The notes beneath the pieces are model-generated. The model saw only the letters and a list, made by a program, of their open reading frames with translations. It had not been told where the DNA came from and did not search any database. A stretch of 53,386 nt of DNA from Acidobacteria bacterium UBA2994 (GTDB lineage: Bacteria > Acidobacteriota > Vicinamibacteria > Vicinamibacterales > UBA8438), in assembly GCA_002346545.1 (NCBI GenBank), contig DEAA01000009.1, positions 1-53,386 on the forward strand. Reading direction: 5' to 3'. Below, in pieces: positions 25,444 through 33,036 of this stretch. Position 1 is the first letter of the stretch, and each line of letters begins with the position of its first letter. The position numbers and the translations under genes are program-made.

Positions 25444-25919
25444 TAGATCACTTCCTCCAACTCGTCGTGGAAACGGGTCGACCGTCGCAACAGCCCGAGC
25501 ATCGTCCACACGACCAGCGCGAACGTCAAGCACAGCAAGAACAGTCCGATCAAGCCATACATCGCCAGCGGCGGTGTGTACTCCCTCACGCTGAGTGCGA
25601 CAAAGGCTGCGACCAGCAGCACGAGCGCGATGACAGCGACCACGATCAACGCACGAACCCACGGCACGGCGGCCGACGAGAAGATCCGCTCCCGCGCGAC
25701 CAGAGATACCAAACGCCAGACGACTACCAGAATCGCCTGCCCGCAGCCGATGAACAGGATCGACCACACCAGCGCCGGAACGAACAGATCCCACGCTTCG
25801 GGGAAGACGTGAACGACATCAAGCCCTAGGCGCGGCACGAAATACCCCTCGACCAGCAACGAGAAGAGAAACAGCAGGACCAGCAAGACCCGCACGGCCC
25901 AGCGAAAAGCGATCGGCAT
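25443..25919 (-). CDS. DUF2975 membrane protein
   Basis: 158 residues from the ATG at 25917-25919 with GGAGGG ahead. Four hydrophobic segments (about 8-24, 44-64, 80-103 and 114-138) with the DUF2975 arrangement. It is translationally coupled to the YozG-like regulator. The pair is common in Gram-positive genomes, often as phase- or stress-linked regulators; the signal it senses is unknown. Confidence 0.8.
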   Translation of the reverse strand: MPIAFRWAVRVLLVLLFLFSLLVEGYFVPRLGLDVVHVFPEAWDLFVPALVWSILFIGCGQAILVVVWRLVSLVARERIFSSAAVPWVRALIVVAVIALVLLVAAFVALSVREYTPPLAMYGLIGLFLLCLTFALVVWTMLGLLRRSTRFHDELEEVI

Positions 25920-25930
25920 GTTGCCCTCCA

Positions 25931-25964
25931 ACTATCGCAAAACGATATATCGAATAACGATAGT
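25931..25964 (-). promoter_or_regulatory. AT-rich palindromic operator/promoter of the DUF2975-HTH pair
   Basis: ACTATCG at 25931-25937 and CGATAGT at 25958-25964 are inverted, and a central ACGATATATCG (25942-25952) is nearly palindromic. It is an island of AT bases in GC-rich DNA, 12 bp before the DUF2975 start. Likely -10 region and regulator binding site. Confidence 0.55.
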
Positions 25965-26007
25965 AGATCACATGTCGAGGGCCGCGCGACCGGATTCAGA
26001 CCAGAAG

Positions 26008-26031
26008 TAAGGATTCCCCGACTTCGCAAAC
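26008..26031 (+). promoter_or_regulatory. ECF-type promoter before the 167-aa secreted protein gene
   Basis: TAAGGATTCC from 26008 and CAAACACTACT from 26027, with the same spacing and almost the same flanks as at 24395. Confidence 0.6.
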
Positions 26032-26140
26032 ACTACTGAGCAACGCGCTGCACCTCAGCGCGACAGCGACCAGCGCGACTATTGGTCACCGCCCCGCAGT
26101 CCAGGCCGCGACGGGGCGAACCGGAAAGAAAGGGAGAGCT

Positions 26141-26644
26141 ATGACGACCACGAGACATACCCGACTGGCGGGAGCGACGATCGGATTGCTCGCGCTCGTT
26201 GGTGCCGTCTTCGGTAGCGCGCCGGCATACGCAGACGACGAAGGGGACACGCCTGCAGAGTTCTCCGAACTCAGCAGCGACGAGATCGCCCTGCTCGAAT
26301 CCGATGACCCGGTGACGATCACCATCGATCCGGCGACCGGCGCCTTCGAGAGTGTCGAATTAACGCCGGTGCTGATTCAACCGAACAGCGTCTACAGCAT
26401 CTGCAACACGGGGCACGCATGCTGGCACGGCTGGCTGTCACCCCACATCTGGTACGGGTTCGATGGGAGCGGCGCGACCGGAACGTGGCCGAACCGCGGA
26501 AGCTTCTACACCAGTGGCTACTACGCGAGGCCGTGCTGGCTGTACTCCGGCTCCACCGTCTGCGCTGAGGCGTACAGCCCGAAGTACTCCACCATCACGT
26601 GGGGGCAAGAACTCACAGGCAAGAGGGTGTACCTCACCACGTAA
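26141..26644 (+). CDS. Secreted protein B, unknown, signal peptide paralogous to protein A
   Basis: 167 residues. The signal peptide (TTIGLLALxG-type core, cleavage after APAYA at 31) aligns with that of the 24.5-kb protein; the mature domains differ. Mature part: an acidic linker, then a Trp/Tyr-rich domain with four cysteines (ICNTGHACWHGW, ARPCWLYSGSTVCAE), likely two disulfides. No family recognised. Preceded by the ECF-type motif and an AGGGAG site. Ends before a strong bidirectional terminator. Confidence 0.65.
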   Translation: MTTTRHTRLAGATIGLLALVGAVFGSAPAYADDEGDTPAEFSELSSDEIALLESDDPVTITIDPATGAFESVELTPVLIQPNSVYSICNTGHACWHGWLSPHIWYGFDGSGATGTWPNRGSFYTSGYYARPCWLYSGSTVCAEAYSPKYSTITWGQELTGKRVYLTT

Positions 26645-26718
26645 CGCCCGTCTCAGCCGGACTCGAACGCAATCCAGGCGCTGCCACTACGCATCAAGCT
26701 CGCGACCTCTAGGACACC

Positions 26719-26765
26719 GATACCCCGCACTCAGAACCGGTCAACGCTCCTGAGTGCGGGGTATC
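26719..26765. terminator. Bidirectional terminator between convergent genes
   Basis: A perfect 16-bp inverted repeat (26719-26734 with 26750-26765, GATACCCCGCACTCAG). It lies between the stops of the secreted protein B gene (+) and the LysM lipoprotein gene (-). There is no T run, so termination efficiency is uncertain. Confidence 0.6.
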
Positions 26766-26773
26766 AGCGTTCC

Positions 26774-27334
26774 CTAGCGCTGCGGTGGGATGACGAAACC
26801 TTCGGGTAGCGCATTGTCGTGAACGACGCCGTTCTGGTCCCCGACGCTGAGGATCGTGTGCGCGTCGAGATTGAGTACGTCTCCGGCGTAGAGCGCATCG
26901 CCGTCACGGCGGACGTAGTTGACCCAGTGGAGCCACTGTTCGCCGACGCAGAACCGGGCGCCGATCGTCGAGATGACGTCGTTGGGTGCGACCCTGTAGG
27001 CAACCGGGACACCTTGATCGTCCAAGATCGCTTCGCCTGCCGCGTGGGGCATCGGGCCTCGGTCCACGGGGACCGCCAGGGACGCCCCACCGAGTTGTTC
27101 GACCTCGGTCTGGTCCGCAAGGGGGTATGCGGGAACAGCTCCTTCGCACGGGCCGGGATCAGCCACCGACCCAGGATCCATCGTGGGCACGGTCGTGGGA
27201 GACGGCGCTGAGGTGGCCGACGGGCTCGGCCCCGCGGTCAGAAGCTCCGATGCTGGCGGGGATGCCGTGCACGCCACCGAAAGCGAAGCGATCCCCGCGA
27301 CGCACGCAATGACTGCCAGTCCTCTCCTCCTCAT
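26774..27334 (-). CDS. LysM-like lipoprotein
   Basis: 186 residues from the ATG at 27332-27334; the longer frame upstream is not supported. Lipobox LSVAC near residue 22, a Thr/Pro/Ser linker, then a domain with the LysM pattern: VAYRVAPNDVISTIGARF, a helix with the WVNY turn, and AGDVLNLDAHTIL. LysM binds GlcNAc of peptidoglycan, so this is probably a wall-binding lipoprotein. It is in the sigma-regulon region, but no TAAGG/CAAAC motif precedes it. Confidence 0.65.
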   Translation of the reverse strand: MRRRGLAVIACVAGIASLSVACTASPPASELLTAGPSPSATSAPSPTTVPTMDPGSVADPGPCEGAVPAYPLADQTEVEQLGGASLAVPVDRGPMPHAAGEAILDDQGVPVAYRVAPNDVISTIGARFCVGEQWLHWVNYVRRDGDALYAGDVLNLDAHTILSVGDQNGVVHDNALPEGFVIPPQR

Positions 27335-27603
27335 CCAAGGGAGTCTAGATCGCCTCGCCGGATGATGTCCGCTACGGATATTGCACCGGTGGACGAGCAG
27401 AGCACCGAGCACAGGCAGCTACGGGGCGTGCCCCTGCATCGCGTTTGGCGCGGCGGAACAGCGAGCGGTCAGTTACCCCCGCGACCGGGATGCGTCTCGG
27501 CAGCGGAGGGATCACACCGTCGGCGGTCAACACGGGGACGACGCTACGGCGCAGCGAGCTTCGCAGACCGGTCAACGCCCGATTCCGTAGGGCGAGTCGG
27601 GAG
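27335..27603. other. Intergenic stretch, no supported gene
   Basis: A minus-strand frame (27372-27575, 67 codons) is open but has no ribosome site and a basic, low-information product. Nothing else is seen. It may be debris of a lost gene. Confidence 0.4.
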
Positions 27604-28056
27604 TCAGAGCGTGAGAGCCATCGTTCGGACGTCTGGCCGGTCGCTCATCGGCAACTGCTGGAAGCCGGCCCGTTCGTATGTTGCGATAGCCGGCGCATTG
27701 TCCGCAACGACATTCAGCGTCAGAGCTCGTGCGCCAAGCGCCCGAGCCTCCTCGATCGCCAGGCGGACAAGCGCGCTACCGTAGCCGCGACCCCGCCTGG
27801 ACGGATCGACGATCACCCTGCCGATTCGGGCCGTGCCCTCGTCCAGAGCAAGGTCAAAGTGTCCGATCACGTCCGCCCTGTCGTCGATCATCACCCACGC
27901 ACTGACGGCATCCGTAGCGGTCATGGCCGCCAGCTGATCAATCGTCAATGGCCACACCAGCCTGGGCCCGGTGAACATGTTCAGCGCATCCGCATCTGCG
28001 ATCCACCCGACGACCGTCGATATGTCAGCGTCGACCCGTTGCCGGATTCTCAGCAT
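27604..28056 (-). CDS. GNAT-family N-acetyltransferase
   Basis: 150 residues. Acetyl-CoA-binding motif A at VIVDPSRRGRGYGSALVRL (R-x-x-G-x-G/A as RGRGYG), then NVVADNAPAIATYERAGF, the usual motif B. Transfers acetyl from acetyl-CoA to an amine; substrate unknown. It lies just downstream of the 94-aa membrane gene on the same strand (7 bp gap). Confidence 0.88.
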   Translation of the reverse strand: MLRIRQRVDADISTVVGWIADADALNMFTGPRLVWPLTIDQLAAMTATDAVSAWVMIDDRADVIGHFDLALDEGTARIGRVIVDPSRRGRGYGSALVRLAIEEARALGARALTLNVVADNAPAIATYERAGFQQLPMSDRPDVRTMALTL

Positions 28057-28063
28057 GACGCGC

Positions 28064-28348
28064 TCACTCCGAGACCTCGATCACGATCCGGCCGCTACCG
28101 TCGATGACGCCGGGCCCCTTACCAGGTGTCGGAGCCGGGGCCGGGATCTGCTGCTCGGCCTCCCAGGTGACTCGAGCGTTGTGAGCAGAAGGGTGAAAGA
28201 GCTCATCGAAGCCGAGGAGACCAGCGGATGAAGGAGCCGTCGTGTCACCCGCACGGTGCCGTCGGCGAGCAGCGATCCCCACCGCTCCGAAGACGATCGG
28301 GACGAGCAGCACGACAACAATCGCGCCCCAGCCCCAGATGTCGTCCAT
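28064..28348 (-). CDS. Small single-TM membrane protein
   Basis: 94 residues; one TM segment at about 7-27, then a charged cytoplasmic or external tail. No family recognised. It is first gene of a probable two-gene unit with the GNAT and divergent from the secreted I36-like gene across a 217-bp regulatory gap. Confidence 0.5.
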   Translation of the reverse strand: MDDIWGWGAIVVVLLVPIVFGAVGIAARRRHRAGDTTAPSSAGLLGFDELFHPSAHNARVTWEAEQQIPAPAPTPGKGPGVIDGSGRIVIEVSE

Positions 28349-28476
28349 ACGCCCCAGGGTACGAGCACGGTCTCGGCCTCAACTCCACCGCACGGCGGAG
28401 ATCTCCTTACAAGACGCGCGGCAGCGCTGACACCACACATGACCGCGGACACTCAGGGCGGCCGTCGGACTCCCTG

Positions 28477-28500
28477 TAAGGTATCCGCTTCCCACCAAAC
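28477..28500 (+). promoter_or_regulatory. ECF-type promoter before the 28.5-30.5 kb secreted-protein genes
   Basis: TAAGG at 28477-28481 and CAAAC at 28496-28500, with the standard spacing. About 65 bp before the start codon. Confidence 0.6.
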
Positions 28501-28511
28501 GTATCCCTCGA

Positions 28512-28557
28512 ACGATCATCTCGTGAGCAGTTGAACGGTCATCTCGTGAGCAGTTGG
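28512..28557 (+). repeat. Two-copy 23-bp tandem repeat in a 5' leader
   Basis: CGGTCATCTCGTGAGCAGTT and CGATCATCTCGTGAGCAGTT lie back to back with one difference in those 20 bases, between the ECF-type promoter and the ribosome site of the I36-like gene. Confidence 0.8.
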
Positions 28558-28565
28558 AGGTCAAG

Positions 28566-29039
28566 ATGGAAGCGGTCACTGAGTCAGCGAGCGATCTGAT
28601 CCCCTCGTCTCGTTCGAGGTCGCGCTTGCGCGTCTCGATCCTCGCGTGCGCAGCAGTCGCACTGTCGATTCTGGTCCCCCTTCGCGCGGACGCTCAAACG
28701 CCTGGGGAGGCGGAGGCGATCTGCCCGAACGGCTCGACCTGTCTGTGGCGGGACGCGAACTGGGAGACGCTGGGGTACGCCGGCCGGTATCGGAACTACT
28801 TCTACTACATTCCGGACTTTTCCGCGTACACCTATCCGAGCACGATCACGTCGCTTGCCAACACCGTGTCGTCTGCGTACAACGACGGCAACTATGAGTG
28901 GACCTACTTCTTCACGGGAACGTACCGGACCGGAGATTGGGCAAGAGCGTATATCGATGTCGCGGTCAACTTCGGCTGGCCCTACAACGACAACCTCGAA
29001 TCCGGCTACTACGAGAGCTGCCTCGACGGTGTCTGCTGA
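28566..29039 (+). CDS. Secreted I36-like protein
   Basis: 157 residues from the ATG at 28566, after GGAGG. Long N-region, then a signal core with cleavage expected after ADA (about 43). The mature part begins CPNGSTCLWRDANWETLGYA and continues with SLANTVSSAYNDG, the pattern of I36 peptidase inhibitor/crystallin-like domains, with a C-terminal Cys pair. First of three secreted-protein genes on one probable transcript starting at the ECF-type promoter at 28477. Confidence 0.7.
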   Translation: MEAVTESASDLIPSSRSRSRLRVSILACAAVALSILVPLRADAQTPGEAEAICPNGSTCLWRDANWETLGYAGRYRNYFYYIPDFSAYTYPSTITSLANTVSSAYNDGNYEWTYFFTGTYRTGDWARAYIDVAVNFGWPYNDNLESGYYESCLDGVC

Positions 29040-29066
29040 CGCACGGTGAAAGACGGGACAAGGACG

Positions 29067-30008
29067 ATGAGAACTTCAAGAACCCAAGCCACAGTCGCGG
29101 GCTCCATTGCCGGGCTGCTACTGATCTCCGCTGTCGTGGCGTCTGCCGCTGCGACAGCCGCTGCGGCGACCACGACAACTTCGGGCGACGTTGCGACGGT
29201 GGAGATCGATGTCGAGCAGGACCAGTCCCGGTGGGCTCTACCATTGGACAGCTACTTGATCGCGGATCCCCACGCAGTTGCCTATGGCGAGCAACTCGCG
29301 GTACAGCCATGCCTGGAAGAGGCCGGATACGCCTGGCCCGTCCCGTGGCAGGACCTCACCGAGGAACGATTCGAGTGGATGAATGATGCAGGTCGCACTC
29401 TGTTCAACGCCGAGCTTGCTGCGCGATCGGGATACCACCGACCGATCACCACGTCACCGAGCATCCAGGCCTGGGACGAGTTCGGCGTGTACGTGAACAG
29501 CTTCAATGCCGACGACGCGTTCAACGCCGTGTTCGACACGTGCCTCGATGCAGTCCGAGCGGAGAACCCCATGCCGAACATGGACGACCAGATGTACGTG
29601 TATGGATTGATCGCCGAATCCAAGCAGATCGCGCTCTCGAGTCCCGCCCTGTCAGACGCTGCCAAAAGGTGGAACTCCTGCCTCCAGGAAGCGGGGATCG
29701 ATGCCCCTGCGACACCCGAGATGATGCCGACAGACCAGATGAAAGCGACCTTCGGTCTCGACGGGAGCGAAGCTCAACGTGCGGCGGGAGCGACACCGGA
29801 CGAGATCAAGCTCGCGACCCAGGACGCGGAGTGCGCGGCGTCCAGCCGGTACGACGAGATCTTCTACAAGACCCAATGGGACAGCCAAGTAGTGCTCATC
29901 GACAACAACGCCCCCAAGCTGTCGCAGATCAAGGCCGATGTCGATCGATACGCACGCGGCATCCAGACGTTCATCGACGCGTACGCACCGTCAGGGCCTC
30001 AGGGCTAA
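29067..30008 (+). CDS. Secreted protein C with repeated CLxEAG motif
   Basis: 313 residues from the ATG at 29067 (AAGGACG ahead; an upstream GTG at 29046 is less likely). Signal-type hydrophobic start with an Ala/Thr-rich end and no lipobox. The mature part has four cysteines; two lie in similar settings, PCLEEAGYAW and SCLQEAGIDA, suggesting an internal duplication of a helical unit. Similar CLxxAG segments occur in many unnamed exported actinobacterial proteins. Second gene of the 28.5-30.5 kb unit. Confidence 0.65.
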   Translation: MRTSRTQATVAGSIAGLLLISAVVASAAATAAAATTTTSGDVATVEIDVEQDQSRWALPLDSYLIADPHAVAYGEQLAVQPCLEEAGYAWPVPWQDLTEERFEWMNDAGRTLFNAELAARSGYHRPITTSPSIQAWDEFGVYVNSFNADDAFNAVFDTCLDAVRAENPMPNMDDQMYVYGLIAESKQIALSSPALSDAAKRWNSCLQEAGIDAPATPEMMPTDQMKATFGLDGSEAQRAAGATPDEIKLATQDAECAASSRYDEIFYKTQWDSQVVLIDNNAPKLSQIKADVDRYARGIQTFIDAYAPSGPQG

Positions 30009-30048
30009 CCCACCACGTCCAGGACGAAAGACCATGAGGGAGTACGCA

Positions 30049-30531
30049 ATGAGCACAGTTCATTTCCGAGTTGACCGCACCCGCTCGCACAATACTCGGC
30101 ATCGAATATTCGCGATCCTGGCGGGAGTCCTCCTCGCGATCACCGCCACGCTAGGTCCGGCTGCGGCAGCCTCAGCGTCGGACTGGGGAGGGTACGCCGA
30201 CCCGGCAAGCTGCAGCGGAAACGACCTGGTCAAAGAGGTCAATGTCTACAGCAACTCTGGCGTATACGTCGGACTGCTTCAAATCAAGTACTCAAACGGC
30301 TGCCCGGGAAACTACGCGCGATTCCAGAGCGCAGTCGGTTCAGCTCAAACAGTCGCGCTGAGCATCCACTCACAGGTCGGATGGCAGAACTCGGCCGGTG
30401 CAGACGAGACAAACGCCTCGGTCGTGTGGACGCGGGTCATTCAGCTCAACGACCCCAGCGACACAGTGTGCGCGTACCTGGACCTTACCTACTACGGGTA
30501 CGGGACAGCGTCAGGGTGGACCTGCGCGTGA
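30049..30531 (+). CDS. Secreted DUF2690-like protein
   Basis: 160 residues from the ATG at 30049, chosen for GGGAG six bases ahead; an ATG at 30034 is possible. Signal core about 23-45, cleavage near ASA. The mature part resembles DUF2690 (YADPASC ... LLQIKYSNGCPGNYARFQ, like the family's LRYSxxCxAxWAR), with a distal Cys pair. Small disulfide-bonded exported protein, last of its transcript, followed by a strong terminator. Function unknown. Confidence 0.6.
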   Translation: MSTVHFRVDRTRSHNTRHRIFAILAGVLLAITATLGPAAAASASDWGGYADPASCSGNDLVKEVNVYSNSGVYVGLLQIKYSNGCPGNYARFQSAVGSAQTVALSIHSQVGWQNSAGADETNASVVWTRVIQLNDPSDTVCAYLDLTYYGYGTASGWTCA

Positions 30532-30552
30532 CTCCACATCGTTCCCGACAGC

Positions 30553-30596
30553 GATGAAGAGACCCCGAAGCTGTGCGGCTTCGGGGTCTCTTCATC
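30553..30596 (+). terminator. Strong hairpin terminator after the secreted-protein unit
   Basis: A 19-bp perfect stem (30553-30571 with 30578-30596) and a 6-base loop. It starts 21 bp after the stop of the DUF2690-like gene. Confidence 0.8.
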
Positions 30597-30639
30597 CGAA
30601 CTCTGTAGATCGGCGCGCAGTGGGGTGACTAGATACCGC

Positions 30640-30885
30640 ACGCGCATCCCGCGATCAGCGCGAACGCTCCCCCACGGGCGGTACAACCAGATCACGCACC
30701 GACGCAAGAAGCCAGGACACTCGATCGGCTTCGGCGACCAGCAGACGGAGCGCGACAAGGGCCCGCAACTTCGCCGAACGCTGCTTCAACTGGCTCAAGC
30801 AGTGGCGGGGCATCGCGATGTGCTCTGACAAGCTCGCCCGCAACTACCGTGTCGCGACCGGCCTCACCGCCACGTCGCGACCAGA
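30640..30885 (+). pseudogene. Decayed IS5-family transposase 3' fragment
   Basis: Shifted frames give YNQITHRRKKPGHSIGFGD and then ARNFAERCFNWLKQWRGIAM, CSDKLARNYRVATGLTAT. These match the end of the intact transposase at 21.36-21.55 kb (QIAHRRKKPG, NIVERCFNKLKQWRGIAM). At least one frameshift; no intact ends. It marks an old insertion at the junction of cargo and ICE backbone. Confidence 0.85.
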
Positions 30886-31066
30886 GCCGCGGCGACGCAT
30901 AGCGACACACGTCGCCGCTGTCGTAACACCGCTTGACGGCACTGAAGGGACGACCTCTCGGCACCTGGAAGACCCCCGGGGATTGGCGCGCTCTGCGGGA
31001 ACTCCCTGGCGTACCTGCTCATCGATACCTCGCCTGGCTCGGGCGAGGTACGCGAAAGGAGCAGCC
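30886..31066 (+). promoter_or_regulatory. Leader of the ICE backbone with a 9-bp hairpin
   Basis: No gene seen. A perfect inverted repeat (31026-31034 with 31042-31050, TACCTCGCC) stands just before the AAGGAG of the ArdC-like gene. It could be an operator or a leader hairpin. The promoter of the long backbone transcript is expected here, and this is one possible place for oriT, though no nic-like sequence is evident. Confidence 0.4.
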
Positions 31067-32131
31067 ATGGCCTCGGAGCAAGACAGATCGACCCAAGAGG
31101 TGAAACTTGATGAGATCCACGCGCGCCTCGCGACAGCTGTTGAGCAGCTGGTCTCCGGGGATGACTGGCGGCAAGCGATGGGGTTCGCCGCTCGCTTTCG
31201 ATCGAGGTCGTTCAGGAACACGCTGCTGATCTGGGCTCAGCACCGTGGCACCTTCGAGAGTGGGCTCGTGACCGAGCCCGAGCCGACGTATGTCGCCGGG
31301 TACAGGCAGTGGCAGTCGCTTGGCCGTCAGGTGTCGAAGGGACAGCCGGGCTACATGATCTTCGCGCCGGTGACGGGTCAGTTCGCGTCCTTGACGCCGC
31401 ACGATCCAGAGTCCTGGCGGCGACTCAGCAGGTTCGAGAAGCCCCGCCCCGGCGAGGCGGTCCGCTCGCGGATGGTCGCCGCGCGAACGGCCCATGTATG
31501 GGATGTCTCGCAGACCTCGGGCGATCCGATTCCCGAGCGGCCCGTGCCGCGGCTGCTGGAAGGCGACGCGCCGACGGGGCTATGGGCGGGACTGGCGGCG
31601 CTGGTTGAGGCGGATGGGTACCGGGTGCTGAGGGTCGAGCACGAGGGAATGATCGGCGGCGCGAACGGCCTGACCGACTACGGGGCACGTACTGTCGCTG
31701 TGCGGTCGAACATGGCTGCGGCCGCGCAGGTGAAGACGCTCGCGCACGAACTCGCCCATGTCCGCCTCCACGGCCCCGGCAACCCGGATTGGGCGGGGCA
31801 CCGTGGGATCGGCGAGGTCGAGGCGGAGTCGGTCGCGTTGATGATCGGCGCCGCGCATGGCATCGACACCGGTTCATACACGATTCCTTACGTCGCAGGA
31901 TGGGCGGGGACGGTCGCGGACAAGAACCCCGCCGAGGTGGTGCACGCCACCGGCGAACGGGTGCGGAAGACAGCGGGTGTGGTTCTCGACGCACTCAACA
32001 CGGTTCAGCTCGGCGACGGGCTCCCGCCTGGTCTGACCCGCGTGAAGACACGACCTCATGCCGAGCGGATACCGTCGGCACCGTTCGGGCAACGCCGTTC
32101 AGAGGTGGGTGGCGCGGCGAGGAGTCTGTGA
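31067..32131 (+). CDS. ArdC-like antirestriction protein (ssDNA-binding + zinc metalloprotease domains)
   Basis: 354 residues from the ATG at 31067 behind AAGGAG. The N-terminal part (LARxxxGxDWRQAMxFAARF, SFRNTLLIWAQ, GYRQWQSLGRQVSKGQPG) is the ArdC N-terminal ssDNA-binding domain. The second half has the zinc protease motif HELAH (227-231), with EVEAES downstream as third-ligand region. ArdC-type proteins protect incoming conjugative DNA from restriction. It is the first gene of the plus-strand backbone; its stop overlaps the start of Prim-Pol by 1 bp. Confidence 0.88.
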   Translation: MASEQDRSTQEVKLDEIHARLATAVEQLVSGDDWRQAMGFAARFRSRSFRNTLLIWAQHRGTFESGLVTEPEPTYVAGYRQWQSLGRQVSKGQPGYMIFAPVTGQFASLTPHDPESWRRLSRFEKPRPGEAVRSRMVAARTAHVWDVSQTSGDPIPERPVPRLLEGDAPTGLWAGLAALVEADGYRVLRVEHEGMIGGANGLTDYGARTVAVRSNMAAAAQVKTLAHELAHVRLHGPGNPDWAGHRGIGEVEAESVALMIGAAHGIDTGSYTIPYVAGWAGTVADKNPAEVVHATGERVRKTAGVVLDALNTVQLGDGLPPGLTRVKTRPHAERIPSAPFGQRRSEVGGAARSL

Positions 32132-33036
32132 TGGACCCCGCGCGTCTGTTCGCCGCTGTTGCGGGGATGCCGCTGCCGGACGCCGCAGCGCGGATCGCTA
32201 CGGGCGGGGTGCCGGTGTTCCCATGCGTACCGGGTGGCAAGCGCCCGCTGGTCGAACACGGTTTCCATGAGGCGACTGCGGCGGCGCGGCAGGTCGCCTC
32301 ATGGTGGCGGCGGTGGCCTGCCGCAAACATCGGTGTGCCAACCGGCGCGGCGTCGGGCGTGGAGGTGGTGGACGTGGACCGGAGGACCACCTCGTCAGGA
32401 TTTGCCGCCTTCGACCGCGCCCAGAAGGCGGGGCTCGCGGGCGGATGGTCGGCGCTGGTACGCACGCCGTCAGGCGGGATGCACGCCTACTACCCGGACG
32501 AGCCGGGACGGCCTCAGCGGTCGTGGCAGGTGGCCCGCGCGCATCTGGACTTCCGTGGGACTGGCGGTTACGTCATCGTGCCTCCCTCGACGATCCCGGT
32601 GGCGGAGCATCTCCTGGGCACGTACGAGCTGATCAGCGGACCACAGTCCACCCCCGGGCCGATAGACGCGTTGGCGTTGCGAGATTTCCTCACCCCACGC
32701 CCCGAACACCCGTTCCGGCCGGATGGTGGGTCACGGGCCCAGGATGCGCGCCGGCTAACCGTGTGGGTCGCTGCGCTCCGGGAGGGCGAACGTAACCGTG
32801 GGCTGTTCTGGGCCGCGTGCCGTCTCGCAGAGACCGGCGCCCCACTTGTGTCGGCGCTGGACATGCTGGGGCCAGCGGCGGAGCACGCCGGGTTGCCACC
32901 CAGCGAGGTGTTCACCACGATCCGTTCCGCCTACCGCACCGTCGGCGCCACCTCCCCTCGGACTGGCATCGCCGTCGCACCGCGCAACGATGCGCAGCGC
33001 AGAGCGGCACCGGTCAGAGGCGGGGTGCTCTCATGA
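32131..33036 (+). CDS. Bifunctional primase/polymerase (Prim-Pol) domain protein
   Basis: 301 residues, nearly all one Prim-Pol domain: GVPVFPCVPGGKRPL, the GVPTGAASGVEVVDVD metal site with paired acidic residues, TPSGGMHAYY, and FRGTGGYVIVPPS. It makes primers or copies the transferred single strand, so it likely helps second-strand synthesis or plasmid-like replication. No helicase domain is fused. Coupled to ArdC upstream and to the SpdA-like gene downstream (ATGA). Confidence 0.88.
   Translation: MDPARLFAAVAGMPLPDAAARIATGGVPVFPCVPGGKRPLVEHGFHEATAAARQVASWWRRWPAANIGVPTGAASGVEVVDVDRRTTSSGFAAFDRAQKAGLAGGWSALVRTPSGGMHAYYPDEPGRPQRSWQVARAHLDFRGTGGYVIVPPSTIPVAEHLLGTYELISGPQSTPGPIDALALRDFLTPRPEHPFRPDGGSRAQDARRLTVWVAALREGERNRGLFWAACRLAETGAPLVSALDMLGPAAEHAGLPPSEVFTTIRSAYRTVGATSPRTGIAVAPRNDAQRRAAPVRGGVLS

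Noticed and set aside
28396..28420. A sixth ECF-type promoter on the minus strand before the 94-aa membrane gene
   Set aside because: TAAGG is present but no CAAAC follows at the required distance.
24531..30531. Small secreted proteins as lactococcin-972-type bacteriocins
   Set aside because: The sizes are too large and the typical immunity/ABC transporter genes are absent. Two fit I36-like and one DUF2690-like patterns better.
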